Shown here in pieces: positions 15,964 to 25,030 of a stretch of 64,000 bases of DNA (the first letter of the stretch is position 1; every line of letters begins with the position of its first letter). Made by a program: the position numbers and the translations under genes. The notes under the pieces are model-generated. The model did not search any database and was not told where the DNA came from. It was given only the letters and a program-made list of their open reading frames with translations. Source of the DNA: Mycolicibacterium sp. lyk4-40-TYG-92 (GTDB taxonomy: Bacteria > Actinomycetota > Actinomycetes > Mycobacteriales > Mycobacteriaceae); assembly GCF_030209435.1 (NCBI RefSeq), contig NZ_JARVRX010000010.1:248001-312000 (forward strand), given 5' to 3'.

Positions 15964-16883
15964 GCCTCGATCCGCAGGTCGCGAATCTGATCGAGACGCT
16001 TGATTCGGGTTTTCCGCCAGTGCACACGATGACGGGCGCGCAGGCGAGGGCCGCGATTCGCGCTCGTTTCGTGCCGAACCAGCACCCCGAACCTGTGGCC
16101 ACCGTCTGCGATGCCGATATCGCTGTGGACGGCGGCAGTGTGCAGGTCCGGATATACCGTCCCGAGGCCTCCGGGATGCTGCCGGTTCTGGTGTACGCCC
16201 ACGGCGGCGGATTCGTCTTCTGTGATCTGGACAGTCATGACGGACTGTGCCGCAATTTGTCGAATCTCATTCCAGCGGTGGTGGTTTCGGTGGCGTATCG
16301 ACTTGCACCCGAGAACCCTTGGCCCACCGCCGCTGAGGACGTGTACACCGTGGCCCGTTGGATATCTGACCATGCGGCTGAGTTCGGTGCCGATGCGCAA
16401 CGCCTTGCCGTCGGCGGTGATAGCGCGGGGGGAAATCTGGCTGCTGTGACCGCATTGATGGCACGCGATCGTGGTGACATATCGGTCGCTGCCCAGATGC
16501 TGCTCTACCCGGTGATCGGCACAGATTTCGACACTGAGTCCTTCCGAGAATTCGGTGCGGGCTATTACAACCCGCGCCAAGCGCTGCAATGGTATTGGGA
16601 CCAGTACGTTCCGGACCGAAGCGATCGCGACCACCCCTACGCGTCGCCCCTACGCGGCGTACTCAGGGACTTGCCCCCAGCTGTCGTGGTGATCGCCGGT
16701 CACGATCCTCTGAGAGACGAAGGCTTGGCTTATGCCGACGCGTTGCGCGCGGCTGGAGTGACGGTCCAGCAATTGCTGTTCGACGGTGGCATCCACGGCT
16801 TCATGACGATGCCGATGTTCGACATCGCCCATGATGCCCGTCAGCAGGCCAGCCGCGCGCTCGGAGACATGCTGCGTCGCTAG
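15960..16883 (+). CDS. Alpha/beta hydrolase, HSL-family esterase/lipase
   Basis: A 307-residue hormone-sensitive-lipase-type hydrolase. The oxyanion motif HGGGF starts at residue 81, the nucleophile is Ser155 in GDSAGG, and Asp and His follow in IAGHDPLRDEG and GGIHGFMTMPMF. It cleaves carboxylic esters, usually of short acyl chains. It is not of the HsaD meta-cleavage-hydrolase type, which lacks the HGGG signature, so it does not replace the missing HsaD. It is translationally coupled to the IclR regulator. One possible role is hydrolysis of an ester formed by the Baeyer-Villiger enzyme; that is inference. Confidence 0.9.
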   Translation: MSLDPQVANLIETLDSGFPPVHTMTGAQARAAIRARFVPNQHPEPVATVCDADIAVDGGSVQVRIYRPEASGMLPVLVYAHGGGFVFCDLDSHDGLCRNLSNLIPAVVVSVAYRLAPENPWPTAAEDVYTVARWISDHAAEFGADAQRLAVGGDSAGGNLAAVTALMARDRGDISVAAQMLLYPVIGTDFDTESFREFGAGYYNPRQALQWYWDQYVPDRSDRDHPYASPLRGVLRDLPPAVVVIAGHDPLRDEGLAYADALRAAGVTVQQLLFDGGIHGFMTMPMFDIAHDARQQASRALGDMLRR

Positions 16884-16926
16884 TCGAGTGATGCAGGTAT
16901 GCCGCGGGACGGCCGTGCGTGGGCGA

Positions 16927-17535
16927 CTAGATCGGATCAAACGATGAAATACGCCATACGCCATCGACTTTCGTGAGTCCCACATTCACGCTGCTGGCCG
17001 ACTGAGCAGGTTCGTGGTTTTCGCGGCTGGTCGTGGTCTGGTTGAGGAAGATCAACACGTGCGCGGTAGTGGCATGCGCGTCGATTGTGGCGGCACGGAC
17101 CACCGATGCGACGGCGTGAATGTCCTTCTGCTTGGCTGCGGGGGCTACGAACTGGTCGGCGAACTGGCTGTAATACGTCAAGAAACCGCCGGTGAGGTGC
17201 GAACGGGCGGAAGCAATGTCGCTGTCCAGACTCGCAGGTGCATAGGACAACAACGCCACGGCGCCCTCTGACGCGGCTTTGGCGACCTCTGTCGCGGCCT
17301 CAGTGCTTGCGCGGTCACCGCGATACGCGTCGAGGTACAGCGTCGCCGCGGTGCCGGCCGACGCCAGGACAAGGCTCGTGACGACGACGGGACGCCAGCG
17401 ACGCGCGAGAAGACGAGCCAGTCGCCGACCACCGCTTGGTCCCGAAGTGTCGCCTTCGCGCTGGCCGTCGGCCGGAGTATCGGTGTCGTCGCAGGGCAGG
17501 TGGTTATCGACGTTCTCAGCGGTGCTTGTGGTCAC
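16927..17535 (-). CDS. Mce-associated membrane protein
   Basis: A 202-residue protein with a charged ~45-residue cytoplasmic start, one transmembrane helix at about 48-68 (WRPVVVTSLVLASAGTAATL), and an extracytoplasmic NTF2-like domain ending VDGVWRISSFDPI. This is the usual build of Mce-associated (Mam/Mas) proteins, thought to stabilise the Mce importer. The GTG start overlaps the stop of the upstream Mam gene (GTGA). It is the last gene of the group and converges with the esterase gene. The mce operon itself ends about 1.5 kb upstream, separated by two secreted-protein genes. Confidence 0.82.
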   Translation of the reverse strand: MTTSTAENVDNHLPCDDTDTPADGQREGDTSGPSGGRRLARLLARRWRPVVVTSLVLASAGTAATLYLDAYRGDRASTEAATEVAKAASEGAVALLSYAPASLDSDIASARSHLTGGFLTYYSQFADQFVAPAAKQKDIHAVASVVRAATIDAHATTAHVLIFLNQTTTSRENHEPAQSASSVNVGLTKVDGVWRISSFDPI

Positions 17536-18254
17536 GGTACAAACTCGACTTTCGACATCTTCAGCTGTGCGCCGTCTTTGATCATGGTGACGCTGAGCCG
17601 CCAGTTTCGTGGCTGTTGGTTTGCCCCTGCCGAGTTGCTCACGGTGGTGGCGGCGGTCACGAGCACAACTGCCGAATCCGCGGTCATCGATTCCACGGCG
17701 GCGCTGCGGACCGCTGCCTGCGTCGATGCCTTGGAGTCGCGCGCAACCTGGGCGAAATCCTTTGCGTCCGCTTGGAAATCGTCTCGAAACTGTCCGGTGG
17801 AATTGGCGATGATCTGCCGGATGTTGTCCTCGGCCTTGGTGCCGTCGATGGACATCAAGGTCACAACGGCTTGCGATGCTGAGGCGGCGAACTCGGCGCG
17901 GCGCTGCTGTTCATGCTCGAGCTGGCGGCGGTAGTTGAACATGTATCCGCCCGCCGTCAGGAGCGCCGCACTGACCAGTACCGCGAAGACCGCCAGCATC
18001 GTCGATAGCTTAGGGCGACGTAGCCGCCGCCGTGCGGTCGTCTCGCCTTCAGGCGAACTGTCGGCTTCGTTGGTCATTGCGCGAAGTTTTTCCGCCCGAG
18101 CTCGGGCGGCGGCCGCGAGTTCTTCCGCGGCCACGGCCTCCGCTTCCGCCTGGCTGATCAATGACGGGTCGTCCGCCTGTGCAGGGTCGCATTCGACGAG
18201 CGAGTCGGCGGTGTTCATCTGAGTCGAGGGCTCGGAGCGGTTGAGTAACCGCAT
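17532..18254 (-). CDS. Mce-associated membrane protein with N-terminal coiled-coil
   Basis: A 240-residue protein: an Ala/Glu-rich helix (AEAEAVAAEELAAAARARAE) that probably forms a coiled coil, a basic segment, one transmembrane helix near 85-105, and a C-terminal NTF2-like domain that ends LKMSKVEFVP. This matches the Mce-associated family and is the partner of the next gene, with which it overlaps. GGAGG lies six bases before the ATG. Both probably act at the outer face of the membrane with the Mce complex. A one-mismatch motif-1 copy lies 85 bases upstream. Confidence 0.82.
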   Translation of the reverse strand: MRLLNRSEPSTQMNTADSLVECDPAQADDPSLISQAEAEAVAAEELAAAARARAEKLRAMTNEADSSPEGETTARRRLRRPKLSTMLAVFAVLVSAALLTAGGYMFNYRRQLEHEQQRRAEFAASASQAVVTLMSIDGTKAEDNIRQIIANSTGQFRDDFQADAKDFAQVARDSKASTQAAVRSAAVESMTADSAVVLVTAATTVSNSAGANQQPRNWRLSVTMIKDGAQLKMSKVEFVP

Positions 18255-18339
18255 GATCCACCTCCGGTTCCCTGTTGGTCCAGCCTGGCGATGACATTTA
18301 CGACGCTAGCGCGATCGGAGCCGGCGTGGTGTTGAATTC

Positions 18340-18350
18340 CCGCCCAGCGG
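18340..18350. promoter_or_regulatory. Motif-1 palindrome, one mismatch
   Basis: CCGCCCAGCGG differs from CCGCTSAGCGG at one position and has the typical flanks (TTC before, TCA after). It lies in the 125-base gap upstream of the Mce-associated genes and downstream of the MmpS-like gene. Confidence 0.4.
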
Positions 18351-18379
18351 TCAGCGTTGTCACGTGATCGCTTGATAAG

Positions 18380-18808
18380 TCACCAGTTTCGCGGCGAGCA
18401 CAGCGCGCCGTTCGCTCCTTCGGCGCGCGCGACCACCGTCCCGTCGACCGCGAGCGTGCAGTGCAGAACCTGTCCGGGTCGTGGCGCCTGGCCGGCGGCG
18501 GTAACGGTGACCATCGCCCATTGCCCGGGATCGGTCAGTGTGGCTTCGCGGAGCCAGGATTTTCCCGGTTGGAGCTGAACGTCGTCGCGCGGACTGAATT
18601 GGTAAGGGTCATGGCTGTATTCGGCCCAAGTGGGCGGTTGGACGTCTCGGTAGTAGATACCCGCGGCGGTAGGTAGGTCGGCGGTAACGCTATAGGTCAC
18701 ACGGTGCGGTAGGGAGTCGTCGTCCGCACGTGCCGGCGGCGTTGCCGTTGTACCGATGGCGATTGCCAGGACTGCGCCCATCGCCTGTCGTACACGGTGG
18801 ATTCGCAT
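18380..18808 (-). CDS. Secreted MmpS-like beta-sandwich protein
   Basis: A 142-residue protein with a Sec signal peptide (MRIHRVRQAMGAVLAIAIGT, cleavage after PARA). The mature part, VTYSVTADLPTAAGIYYRDV at the start and LHCTLAVDGTVVARAEGANG near the end with two cysteines, resembles the periplasmic domain of MmpS proteins, which support MmpL lipid transporters. There is no MmpL gene nearby. AAGGG precedes the ATG. Its position between the mce operon and the Mce-associated genes hints at a role in envelope lipid traffic, but the family link is by eye only. Confidence 0.6.
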   Translation of the reverse strand: MRIHRVRQAMGAVLAIAIGTTATPPARADDDSLPHRVTYSVTADLPTAAGIYYRDVQPPTWAEYSHDPYQFSPRDDVQLQPGKSWLREATLTDPGQWAMVTVTAAGQAPRPGQVLHCTLAVDGTVVARAEGANGALCSPRNW

Positions 18809-19129
18809 CGCGGGCGCCCTTCAGTAGCGGTGGACCGGTGATCGAGCGAGCACCTCGGCGCGTGTGTTCAGCGCGACGGCATTCACCGGACGAGCGTTGC
18901 GGCGACAGATTTTCCGATCTCGTTGCCGGATGAAATTGCGCCCTTTTCACTGTGGCACGCCGCCGGCCCCGGGTGGCTGCAATGCCCGCCTGGCGGGATT
19001 TTGTCTGTCACACGACGCCGCGTGCTCGGGACAGTAGTGGGTGTCCCGACTGCGCGGCAGCATCTTTGGTTGCGTGTTCCCGTGCGGACCGGTGCGTGTT
19101 CGCTGTGTTCGGTGTACAAGGAGCTGGTC
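18809..19129. other. Divergent intergenic region between two secreted-protein genes
   Basis: This 321-base stretch shows no convincing gene. It should hold two divergent promoters. The only structured element seen is the motif-2 palindrome at 18984-18998. Confidence 0.6.
18984..18998. promoter_or_regulatory. Motif-2 palindrome CCCG-N5-CGGG
   Basis: GCCCGCCTGGCGGGA has the same arms and centre as the site before the mce operon (CCCGCCTGACGGG). It lies 132 bases before the secreted-protein gene at 19130. An operator role is inferred; a weak hairpin is the alternative. Confidence 0.4.
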
Positions 19130-19642
19130 ATGAGGATCTCAACGTCGTCGGCTGCAGTAGTGGCTCTGACCATCTCGCTGCTGAGTGGGCCGGACGGCCC
19201 TGTTGCCACCGCATCCAACGACTGGGGTCTCAACGGCACCTATGTCGCAACGTCCAATGGCGAATGGGCCAAGACCAACGATATCTACCACGACGAGGCG
19301 AGTATCCGCGGCGTCTGGACCATCGCGACCAGGTGCAGCTACCCGACTGAATGCGCCGGGACCGTCGCCACCGACTGGGGATGGACGGCTCCCATCTACA
19401 TGAAAGCCGGTGTCTGGTATGTCAAGAAGACCGTGGACAACTGGCAGCCCTGCCCAGATGGCTCCGCAGGCCCGGGCCTGCAGGTGTTCCGGTTCTATCC
19501 CGCGACAGCTGACGGCACCGCTACGGATCCGACGTCGACGACCTTGCTGGGGGAGGACTCGACCACCGGCCGCAGCGGCTCGTGCGGAACCAGCAAGGTC
19601 CTGTTCATCACGATGCCCTTCAAGTTGGTCAAGAGCAACTGA
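19130..19642 (+). CDS. Conserved secreted protein
   Basis: A 170-residue protein with a signal peptide (MRISTSSAAVVALTISLLSG, cleavage near ATA-SND). The mature part begins NDWGLNGTYVATSNGEWAKT and contains paired cysteines (TRCSYPTECAG, WQPCPDG, GSCGT). It looks like a small disulfide-bonded beta protein of the type common in mycobacterial culture filtrates. AAGGAG lies six bases before the ATG. It converges on the mce operon across a strong hairpin. The function is unknown. Confidence 0.75.
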   Translation: MRISTSSAAVVALTISLLSGPDGPVATASNDWGLNGTYVATSNGEWAKTNDIYHDEASIRGVWTIATRCSYPTECAGTVATDWGWTAPIYMKAGVWYVKKTVDNWQPCPDGSAGPGLQVFRFYPATADGTATDPTSTTLLGEDSTTGRSGSCGTSKVLFITMPFKLVKSN

Positions 19643-19659
19643 ACGCGTCGGCGACCGCC

Positions 19660-19696
19660 GAGGGGCCGGCCCATCCGTGGATCGGGCCGGCCCCTC
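19660..19696. terminator. Bidirectional intrinsic-type terminator hairpin
   Basis: GAGGGGCCGGCCC (19660-19672) pairs perfectly with GGGCCGGCCCCTC (19684-19696). The loop adds a further ATCC/GGAT pairing with one bulged base. It fills the short gap between the convergent secreted-protein gene and mceF and would end transcription from both sides. There is no U-tract, as is common in mycobacteria. Confidence 0.8.
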
Positions 19697-19708
19697 AGCG
19701 TGTCCGGC

Positions 19709-21265
19709 TCAGGCGGTAAACAGGTCTTTCCACGTTCGGCGATCGGTGTGCGGCGCCAAATCGGTTTGGCGGTACACCTTTCCGTCCGGGGTTACGTAGC
19801 GGCCGGTGCTCGGATCATAGGTGGCGATGGCGACCGACGGCCCTGTCGGTACGTGGGAGCCGAACGCGCTCGGAGCTACTGATGGTGCGTTGGTACCCGG
19901 ACTTGGTGGGGTATTCGGCGCCGAATCGGGGGCAGATGGCTGACCGGCCGCCGGCGGCATCGGCGTGCCCTCGAGCGGACCGTAGATCGTCTTGTCGTGA
20001 TCGACGCGGGAGTCCGGCGCGATCCCCTGGGCGAGTAGGTTCGGATCGATCGGGTACGGACCGAGGGGATGTTGGCGCATCGCCAATGGCTCGAAAGGCT
20101 TGTCACTGTCGCAGATTTCGACGGTGGGAGCACGCTTGCCCGGGTTGCCCATACACGGATAGTTGCGGGCCCCGCGGACGCCGATCGGTGAATCCTGCGG
20201 CAACTTGCAGTACAGCCCATCGGGAGTGTCAGTGTCACTGGTGTCCTCCGGCGATCGCCAGGCCGAAGGAGGTAGGAATCCGACCGTGCAGGCCGGCGGG
20301 TCACCGATGTTCAGGGTGAAGTCGCCCAACGACATTCCGGTCGGGTTGTTCTTGGGCGCGCCGTAGGACTGCGTCGATGCCACCACTGGTGGCAGGAGCA
20401 CCAAGAGTTGCTCGATCGACGGGTGATAGGTCACCGCCACCTGCCCAAGGCTCGCCAGATTGGCCAAGAACACGGGCAGGGTGGGCTTGACTTGGTTGAA
20501 CAGACGGGTGCCTGCGTCAGCCGCTCCCGACCCCTCCTTGAGGAGAGTTCTCACCTGAGGATCGTCGTGGACCAGCTGTTGGCTGATTCCGGCCACGCTG
20601 CGTGCCCAGGTCCGAATGGCGTCGACGGATTGAGCCTGTCCATCGAGCAGCGGTCCGCTGTCTTCGATGAGGGTCCGGGACTGATCGCTGACGCCGTTGG
20701 CATCCCGGATCAGCTTCGACGAGGAATCCAACAATGACCCGACATCATATCCAGTTCCGTTGAACGCCTTGAACGCTTCGTCGAGCAGCGGACTGATCTT
20801 GTCCTTCGGGATGCTGCTGATCAGCGAGCTGACCTGATCAAGCATCGGCCCTACGGCCTGGGGTATCGAAGTATTCGCTGCTGCGATGATCGATCCGTCG
20901 TGCAGATACGGTCCGGCGTCGTTGCGCGGTTGCAGGTCGACGTACTGTTCACCGACTGCGGACACGCTACGGACCGCGGCGTGTAGGTCAGCGGGAATCT
21001 TCGACGTGGTGTTCAGCGACAGAGTGGCTACGGCGCCTTCGCGGGTGGGCTGTACATCAGTGACCTTGCCGATCTGCACGCCGCGGTAGGTGACGTTGGA
21101 GAAGCGATACAACCCTCCGGTACCCGGGAGGTTGATCGTCACGGTCATTCGCCCGATGCCCAACAACGTTGGTGCCTGCAGGTACGCGACGAGCATCACA
21201 GACAAGCCGATGACTGAGGCGGCAGCGAAGATACCCAGTTGAATGCGAACGAATCGGGTGAGCAT
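19709..21265 (-). CDS. mceF: Mce-family protein F
   Basis: A 518-residue Mce protein, last of six in the operon. An N-terminal membrane anchor (VRIQLGIFAAASVIGLSVMLVAYL) is followed by the MCE domain (GLYRFSNVTYRGVQIGKVTDV), a long helical region, and a Pro/Ser-rich tail from about residue 440 (PPAAGQPSAPDSAPNTPPSP) ending in YVTPDGKVYRQTDLAPH. Mce proteins assemble into a hetero-hexameric tube that carries lipids across the periplasm. Its ATG overlaps the mceE stop (TGATG). The tail is characteristic of some MceF proteins. Confidence 0.93.
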   Translation of the reverse strand: MLTRFVRIQLGIFAAASVIGLSVMLVAYLQAPTLLGIGRMTVTINLPGTGGLYRFSNVTYRGVQIGKVTDVQPTREGAVATLSLNTTSKIPADLHAAVRSVSAVGEQYVDLQPRNDAGPYLHDGSIIAAANTSIPQAVGPMLDQVSSLISSIPKDKISPLLDEAFKAFNGTGYDVGSLLDSSSKLIRDANGVSDQSRTLIEDSGPLLDGQAQSVDAIRTWARSVAGISQQLVHDDPQVRTLLKEGSGAADAGTRLFNQVKPTLPVFLANLASLGQVAVTYHPSIEQLLVLLPPVVASTQSYGAPKNNPTGMSLGDFTLNIGDPPACTVGFLPPSAWRSPEDTSDTDTPDGLYCKLPQDSPIGVRGARNYPCMGNPGKRAPTVEICDSDKPFEPLAMRQHPLGPYPIDPNLLAQGIAPDSRVDHDKTIYGPLEGTPMPPAAGQPSAPDSAPNTPPSPGTNAPSVAPSAFGSHVPTGPSVAIATYDPSTGRYVTPDGKVYRQTDLAPHTDRRTWKDLFTA

Positions 21266-22488
21266 CAGTTGGTGCCTCCCTTCGAGATTGCGGGGTCGGT
21301 CGCCGCGGACTGCGCCGGCTGCGGCGGTTCGGCCTTGGCATCGACAAGTGGTGGCATCGTGGCAACCGCTTTCGGCGGAGCCGTGAGCAATGTGCCCAAC
21401 GGGTCCTTGGTGTAGTTGGCGAACCAGGGATCACCGGGCGCCGGGACCAGGGGGGCGCCTTCCTGTCCCCAGCGGGTGCCGAGGAGCAGGCCGCGTTTGA
21501 GTCGAGGGATCGTGAAGTCGAAGGTGATGAATTCGTTCAGGTAGTCGCCGCGTATCCCTCGGTCGATGAAGTTCTGTGGATATGGATACGTCGGGGCGAA
21601 CGCCAGCACGGTGCCCAGGTTCGGACCGACATCAGCCAGGGCCCGCAGGGTGGGTTCAAGGTTGCGCAAGTTGGTCACCAGGTCAGCCTGGGTCGCGTTG
21701 ATGACCTTGGTGGCAGTGTCACTGAACAGCCCGAACTTCTGCAGCGCCGTGGTGATGTTGGGCCGTTCCTTGACCAAGACATCTAGTGCCGGCGGGATCC
21801 GTTGCAGCGCTTGGGTGATCACGTCGTTCTGTCCGGCCATCGTTCCTGACAGTCGGGTCAGCGCGGTAATCGATGCATTGATGTCGTCGCGCTGGTCGGC
21901 GAACGTGCCGACGAAGTTGTTGAGGCGACTGAGCAGATCGCGGATCTGGCCTTGCCGGCCGTTGAGTGCGCTGTTGAACTCGGTGACGAGTTCACCGATC
22001 TTGCCCAGCCCGCCGCCGTTGACGAGGACCGACAGTGACGACAATGTCTGCTCAGTGGAGGGGTACGTCGATGTGCGGTTCAACTCCAACGTGGCGCCCG
22101 GCGCGAGGCGCCCGGTCGGTGGCTGGCCTACGGGCGGGTCCAGAGCGAGGTGCATGGACCCGAGCAGACTGGTTTGCCCGACGGCCGCGACGGCATTCGA
22201 GGCGACCACCGCATCGGGTTTGACCGATACCTCCACGTCGGCGTGCATGTTCCGCACGCCCATCCGAGACACACTGCCCACGATGACGTCGCCGATCATG
22301 ACCGGCGAATTGGCTTCCAGCGTACCGACATTGGCCAGCTCCACATGGTAGGTCGTGGCATTGGGGCCACGACCTACGGTTCCGGGCAGTGGCAGGGAGT
22401 TCAGTCCGTGAAATGTACAGCCGGTGACGGATACCAGTGCGCACGCGCAGATCGCCGTCAGGCGGGTGATGGACCGTTTCGCGATCAC
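21265..22488 (-). CDS. mceE: Mce-family lipoprotein E (LprN-like)
   Basis: A 407-residue Mce protein with a lipoprotein signal: AICACALVSVTGC gives a lipobox VTGC with lipid-bearing Cys24. The MCE domain follows (NVGTLEANSPVMIGDVIVGSV). MceE is the lipid-anchored subunit of the hexamer. The GTG start overlaps the mceD stop (GTGA) and has GGAGG six bases upstream, which rules out the longer upstream frame. The C-terminus is Ala/Pro-rich. Confidence 0.93.
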   Translation of the reverse strand: MIAKRSITRLTAICACALVSVTGCTFHGLNSLPLPGTVGRGPNATTYHVELANVGTLEANSPVMIGDVIVGSVSRMGVRNMHADVEVSVKPDAVVASNAVAAVGQTSLLGSMHLALDPPVGQPPTGRLAPGATLELNRTSTYPSTEQTLSSLSVLVNGGGLGKIGELVTEFNSALNGRQGQIRDLLSRLNNFVGTFADQRDDINASITALTRLSGTMAGQNDVITQALQRIPPALDVLVKERPNITTALQKFGLFSDTATKVINATQADLVTNLRNLEPTLRALADVGPNLGTVLAFAPTYPYPQNFIDRGIRGDYLNEFITFDFTIPRLKRGLLLGTRWGQEGAPLVPAPGDPWFANYTKDPLGTLLTAPPKAVATMPPLVDAKAEPPQPAQSAATDPAISKGGTN

Positions 22489-23951
22489 GGTGTACCTCCG
22501 GGGGCCGGGGCAGCAGGCGCCGGGGCAGCTTCGGCGGGCAGGAGCAAGTCCTGCACGGTGGGAGTGTGGGATGGAACCGGGGCGGCCGGTGCCCCGGGCG
22601 GGATCGGCGCGCCGGGAAACAGTGCGGGCGCCGGATCTGCCGGTAATCCGTTGGGCGCGTACGCGCCTGGAGGTCCTGGCGCCGCACCCCATCCAGCCGG
22701 AGGCGCCACGTCGTTGGCGCCGGTGTAAGCCGACACCGCCGGGGCTTCGGCTTGCGCGTCGGCCCTACCGCCGGATCCCCCCGGAGCGAGTTTCGGATCG
22801 GTGTACACCAGGTTCTCCGGGCTGGGGGCTTTCTTGAGGTAGAGGTTCATCGGCATGGGCAGGTAGTTGAAATTCAACAGCGACAGCGCCGGACCGAGAT
22901 ATTGAGAGCACAGCTTGGCCGATTCGGCTGCGGTCGCGTTCTTTACCGCCGCGATCGCTGAGCAAACCACCGCTACCGGGTTGGCGAAGTTCGACATCGC
23001 GAACGCACCAACGGCAGTGCCGCTGTCGGGGTTGTAGATGTTGTAGCCGTTACCGATGGCATTTGGTGCCACGTGCAGGACATTCTCGAGCTTGAGTTTG
23101 TTGTCGACGAGGTTCTGGGTGACGTTGGTCAATCGTTGTATCTGTTCGACGGTCTGATCGCGCGAGCCGTCGACGAACCGTCGGACTTCGCCCACCGCTG
23201 AAGCCAGATTCGTCAACGCGGCGTCCAGATCGGACCTGGCGCCGTCGACGATGCTGGTCACGCTGGCCAGTCTGTGTTGAAATTCAACGATCTGGGTGCT
23301 GCTGTCGCGCAGAGCCGTGACGAATATCTGCAGGTTCTTGATGATCTCGACGATGTTGCCGCTACCTCGGGCCAGGATCCCTCCGATGCCCGACAGTTGG
23401 CGGATCGCTTGATGCAACTTGTCGCCGTTGCCATCCATGGCGGCCGCCGCGCTGTCGATGAAGCGGCTGAGTGCAGACGCCGAAGTGCCGTTGACTGGTC
23501 CCAGATCGGTGGCCAACCGCATGAGTTGGTCTTTGACCTGATCCCATTCCACCGGCACCGCCGTACGTTCGACGCCGATCTGCGCGCCGTCTGCCATTCT
23601 TGGTCCGGCGTCCTCATACGCCGGTGCCAACTGCACGTACCGCGCGGCAACGAGGTTCTGCGCCATGATGATCGCCTTGGCGTCGGCGCGGATCGGTACT
23701 CCATGATCGATGGCGAGGGTCAATCGTGCCTGACCGCCGGCGGGTTCGATCCTGGTGATGGTTCCGACTTTGACGCCGGCGACGCGGACCTCGTCGCCTG
23801 GGTAGATCGCGGTGGCCGAGGTGAAGTACGCGGTGACCGTGGTGGGACCGAAGACGCGCTGCCGCACCAGGACTGAAGTTCCGATGATCATCACGGTCAC
23901 CAGCAGAGCCAGGGCGATGCGAGTCAGCGGTTTGCGGTGGCGGTTGATCAT
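22485..23951 (-). CDS. mceD: Mce-family protein D
   Basis: A 488-residue Mce protein. It has an N-terminal anchor (RIALALLVTVMIIGTSVLV), an MCE domain (AIYPGDEVRVAGVKVGTITRIEP), a helical region and a distinctive Pro/Ala/Gly-rich C-terminal tail of about 90 residues. MceD proteins commonly carry such tails. It overlaps mceC (ATGA) and mceE (GTGA), so translation is coupled through the operon. Confidence 0.93.
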   Translation of the reverse strand: MINRHRKPLTRIALALLVTVMIIGTSVLVRQRVFGPTTVTAYFTSATAIYPGDEVRVAGVKVGTITRIEPAGGQARLTLAIDHGVPIRADAKAIIMAQNLVAARYVQLAPAYEDAGPRMADGAQIGVERTAVPVEWDQVKDQLMRLATDLGPVNGTSASALSRFIDSAAAAMDGNGDKLHQAIRQLSGIGGILARGSGNIVEIIKNLQIFVTALRDSSTQIVEFQHRLASVTSIVDGARSDLDAALTNLASAVGEVRRFVDGSRDQTVEQIQRLTNVTQNLVDNKLKLENVLHVAPNAIGNGYNIYNPDSGTAVGAFAMSNFANPVAVVCSAIAAVKNATAAESAKLCSQYLGPALSLLNFNYLPMPMNLYLKKAPSPENLVYTDPKLAPGGSGGRADAQAEAPAVSAYTGANDVAPPAGWGAAPGPPGAYAPNGLPADPAPALFPGAPIPPGAPAAPVPSHTPTVQDLLLPAEAAPAPAAPAPGGTP

Positions 23952-25030
23952 CGGGTACCTCCCGGAATGCCGTTGTGGGGCCAGGGGAATTCTGCGCGGG
24001 GGCCGGCGTTGTCAGGGGGTTGGCCCGCGTTGGTACCGCGGCGGAATCCGAAGGCGTAGTCGAGGAACGGCTGCAGAGTCTGTGAGGGGAGCAGGTTGCC
24101 GATGAAGGCGTTGTAGTACCAGCCGTTGTTCACCGCTTCGCCCTGGGTAACCTGGTATTTCGCCAGTCCTGCAAGGGCTTTGGCGATATTGTCCCGGTTC
24201 TTTTCCAGGATTGCGGTCACGGAGTTCATCTTCTGGAGCGTCGGCGCCAGAACTTTTTCGTTGTCGTGTACAAGGCCGGACAGTTGCTGTGCCAGGGCTG
24301 AGGTGTTGGCCAGCAGATTGACTATCGCGTAGCGGCGGCGATCGAGGACCCCGGTCAGCGCGTTGGCATCGAGCAGCAGCGTGTTCACCTGCTGGCTGCG
24401 CTGCGACAGAATGCCGGTCACGTCGGCCGCGTCCTTCAGCAGAGCGCTCAGGGATTCGTTGCGGCTGTTGAGCGTTTGTGACAGGCGGGTCAGTCCGTCA
24501 AACGTCGGTCCCAACTGTGGGGCCGTGCGGTCGATGGTGTCTGACAGCGTGTCCAGCGACTGTGTCAAAGCTGCGGTATCGGTGTCGGCCGTGTTGGCGG
24601 TGAAGTCACTGGTCGCGTCGGTCAGCGAATATGGCGAGCCGGTCCGAGCGAGGGGAATGGTGTCGGCGGCGTGGAGAGTGCCGGACCCGGCAGGTTCCAC
24701 GGTGAGCATCCGTGCGCCGAGGACGGTGCCGGTCCTGATATGGGCAGAGGTTTCTGAACCCAGCCGGACCGTCCCGTCGAGGCTGAACGTCACCAGGGCC
24801 TTGCCGTGATCGAGGGTGACCTCGGTGACCTTCCCTTTGGTGACGCCGGAGATCTTGACGTCATTGCCCGGGGCAAGGCCGCCGGCTTCGGTGAACAGCG
24901 CGTGATACTTGATCGAGGTGGCCCACGACCACAGCTTTTGCGGCTGCAGTCCGACGGCGACGACGAGTATGACCAGTACCAAACCGATCAGTCCGGTACG
25001 GAGAAGTTGCGATCCACGGTATTTGAGCAT
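23948..25030 (-). CDS. mceC: Mce-family protein C
   Basis: A 360-residue Mce protein with an N-terminal anchor (LLRTGLIGLVLVILVVAVGL) and an MCE domain (GGLAPGNDVKISGVTKGKVTEVTLD). The long helical domain (SDTIDRTAPQLGPTFDGLTRL onward) builds the central channel of the hexamer. The ATG overlaps the mceB stop by one base (TGATG), so the longer upstream frame is not used. The tail ends AEFPWPHNGIPGGTR. Confidence 0.93.
   Translation of the reverse strand: MLKYRGSQLLRTGLIGLVLVILVVAVGLQPQKLWSWATSIKYHALFTEAGGLAPGNDVKISGVTKGKVTEVTLDHGKALVTFSLDGTVRLGSETSAHIRTGTVLGARMLTVEPAGSGTLHAADTIPLARTGSPYSLTDATSDFTANTADTDTAALTQSLDTLSDTIDRTAPQLGPTFDGLTRLSQTLNSRNESLSALLKDAADVTGILSQRSQQVNTLLLDANALTGVLDRRRYAIVNLLANTSALAQQLSGLVHDNEKVLAPTLQKMNSVTAILEKNRDNIAKALAGLAKYQVTQGEAVNNGWYYNAFIGNLLPSQTLQPFLDYAFGFRRGTNAGQPPDNAGPRAEFPWPHNGIPGGTR

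Noticed and set aside
15960..16883. The HSL hydrolase as the missing HsaD
   Set aside because: It has the HGGG oxyanion motif of hormone-sensitive lipases; meta-cleavage hydrolases do not.
18985..18997. CCCGCCTGGCGGG as a terminator
   Set aside because: The stem is five bases with a three-base loop, and it sits in a divergent promoter gap; it fits motif 2 better.
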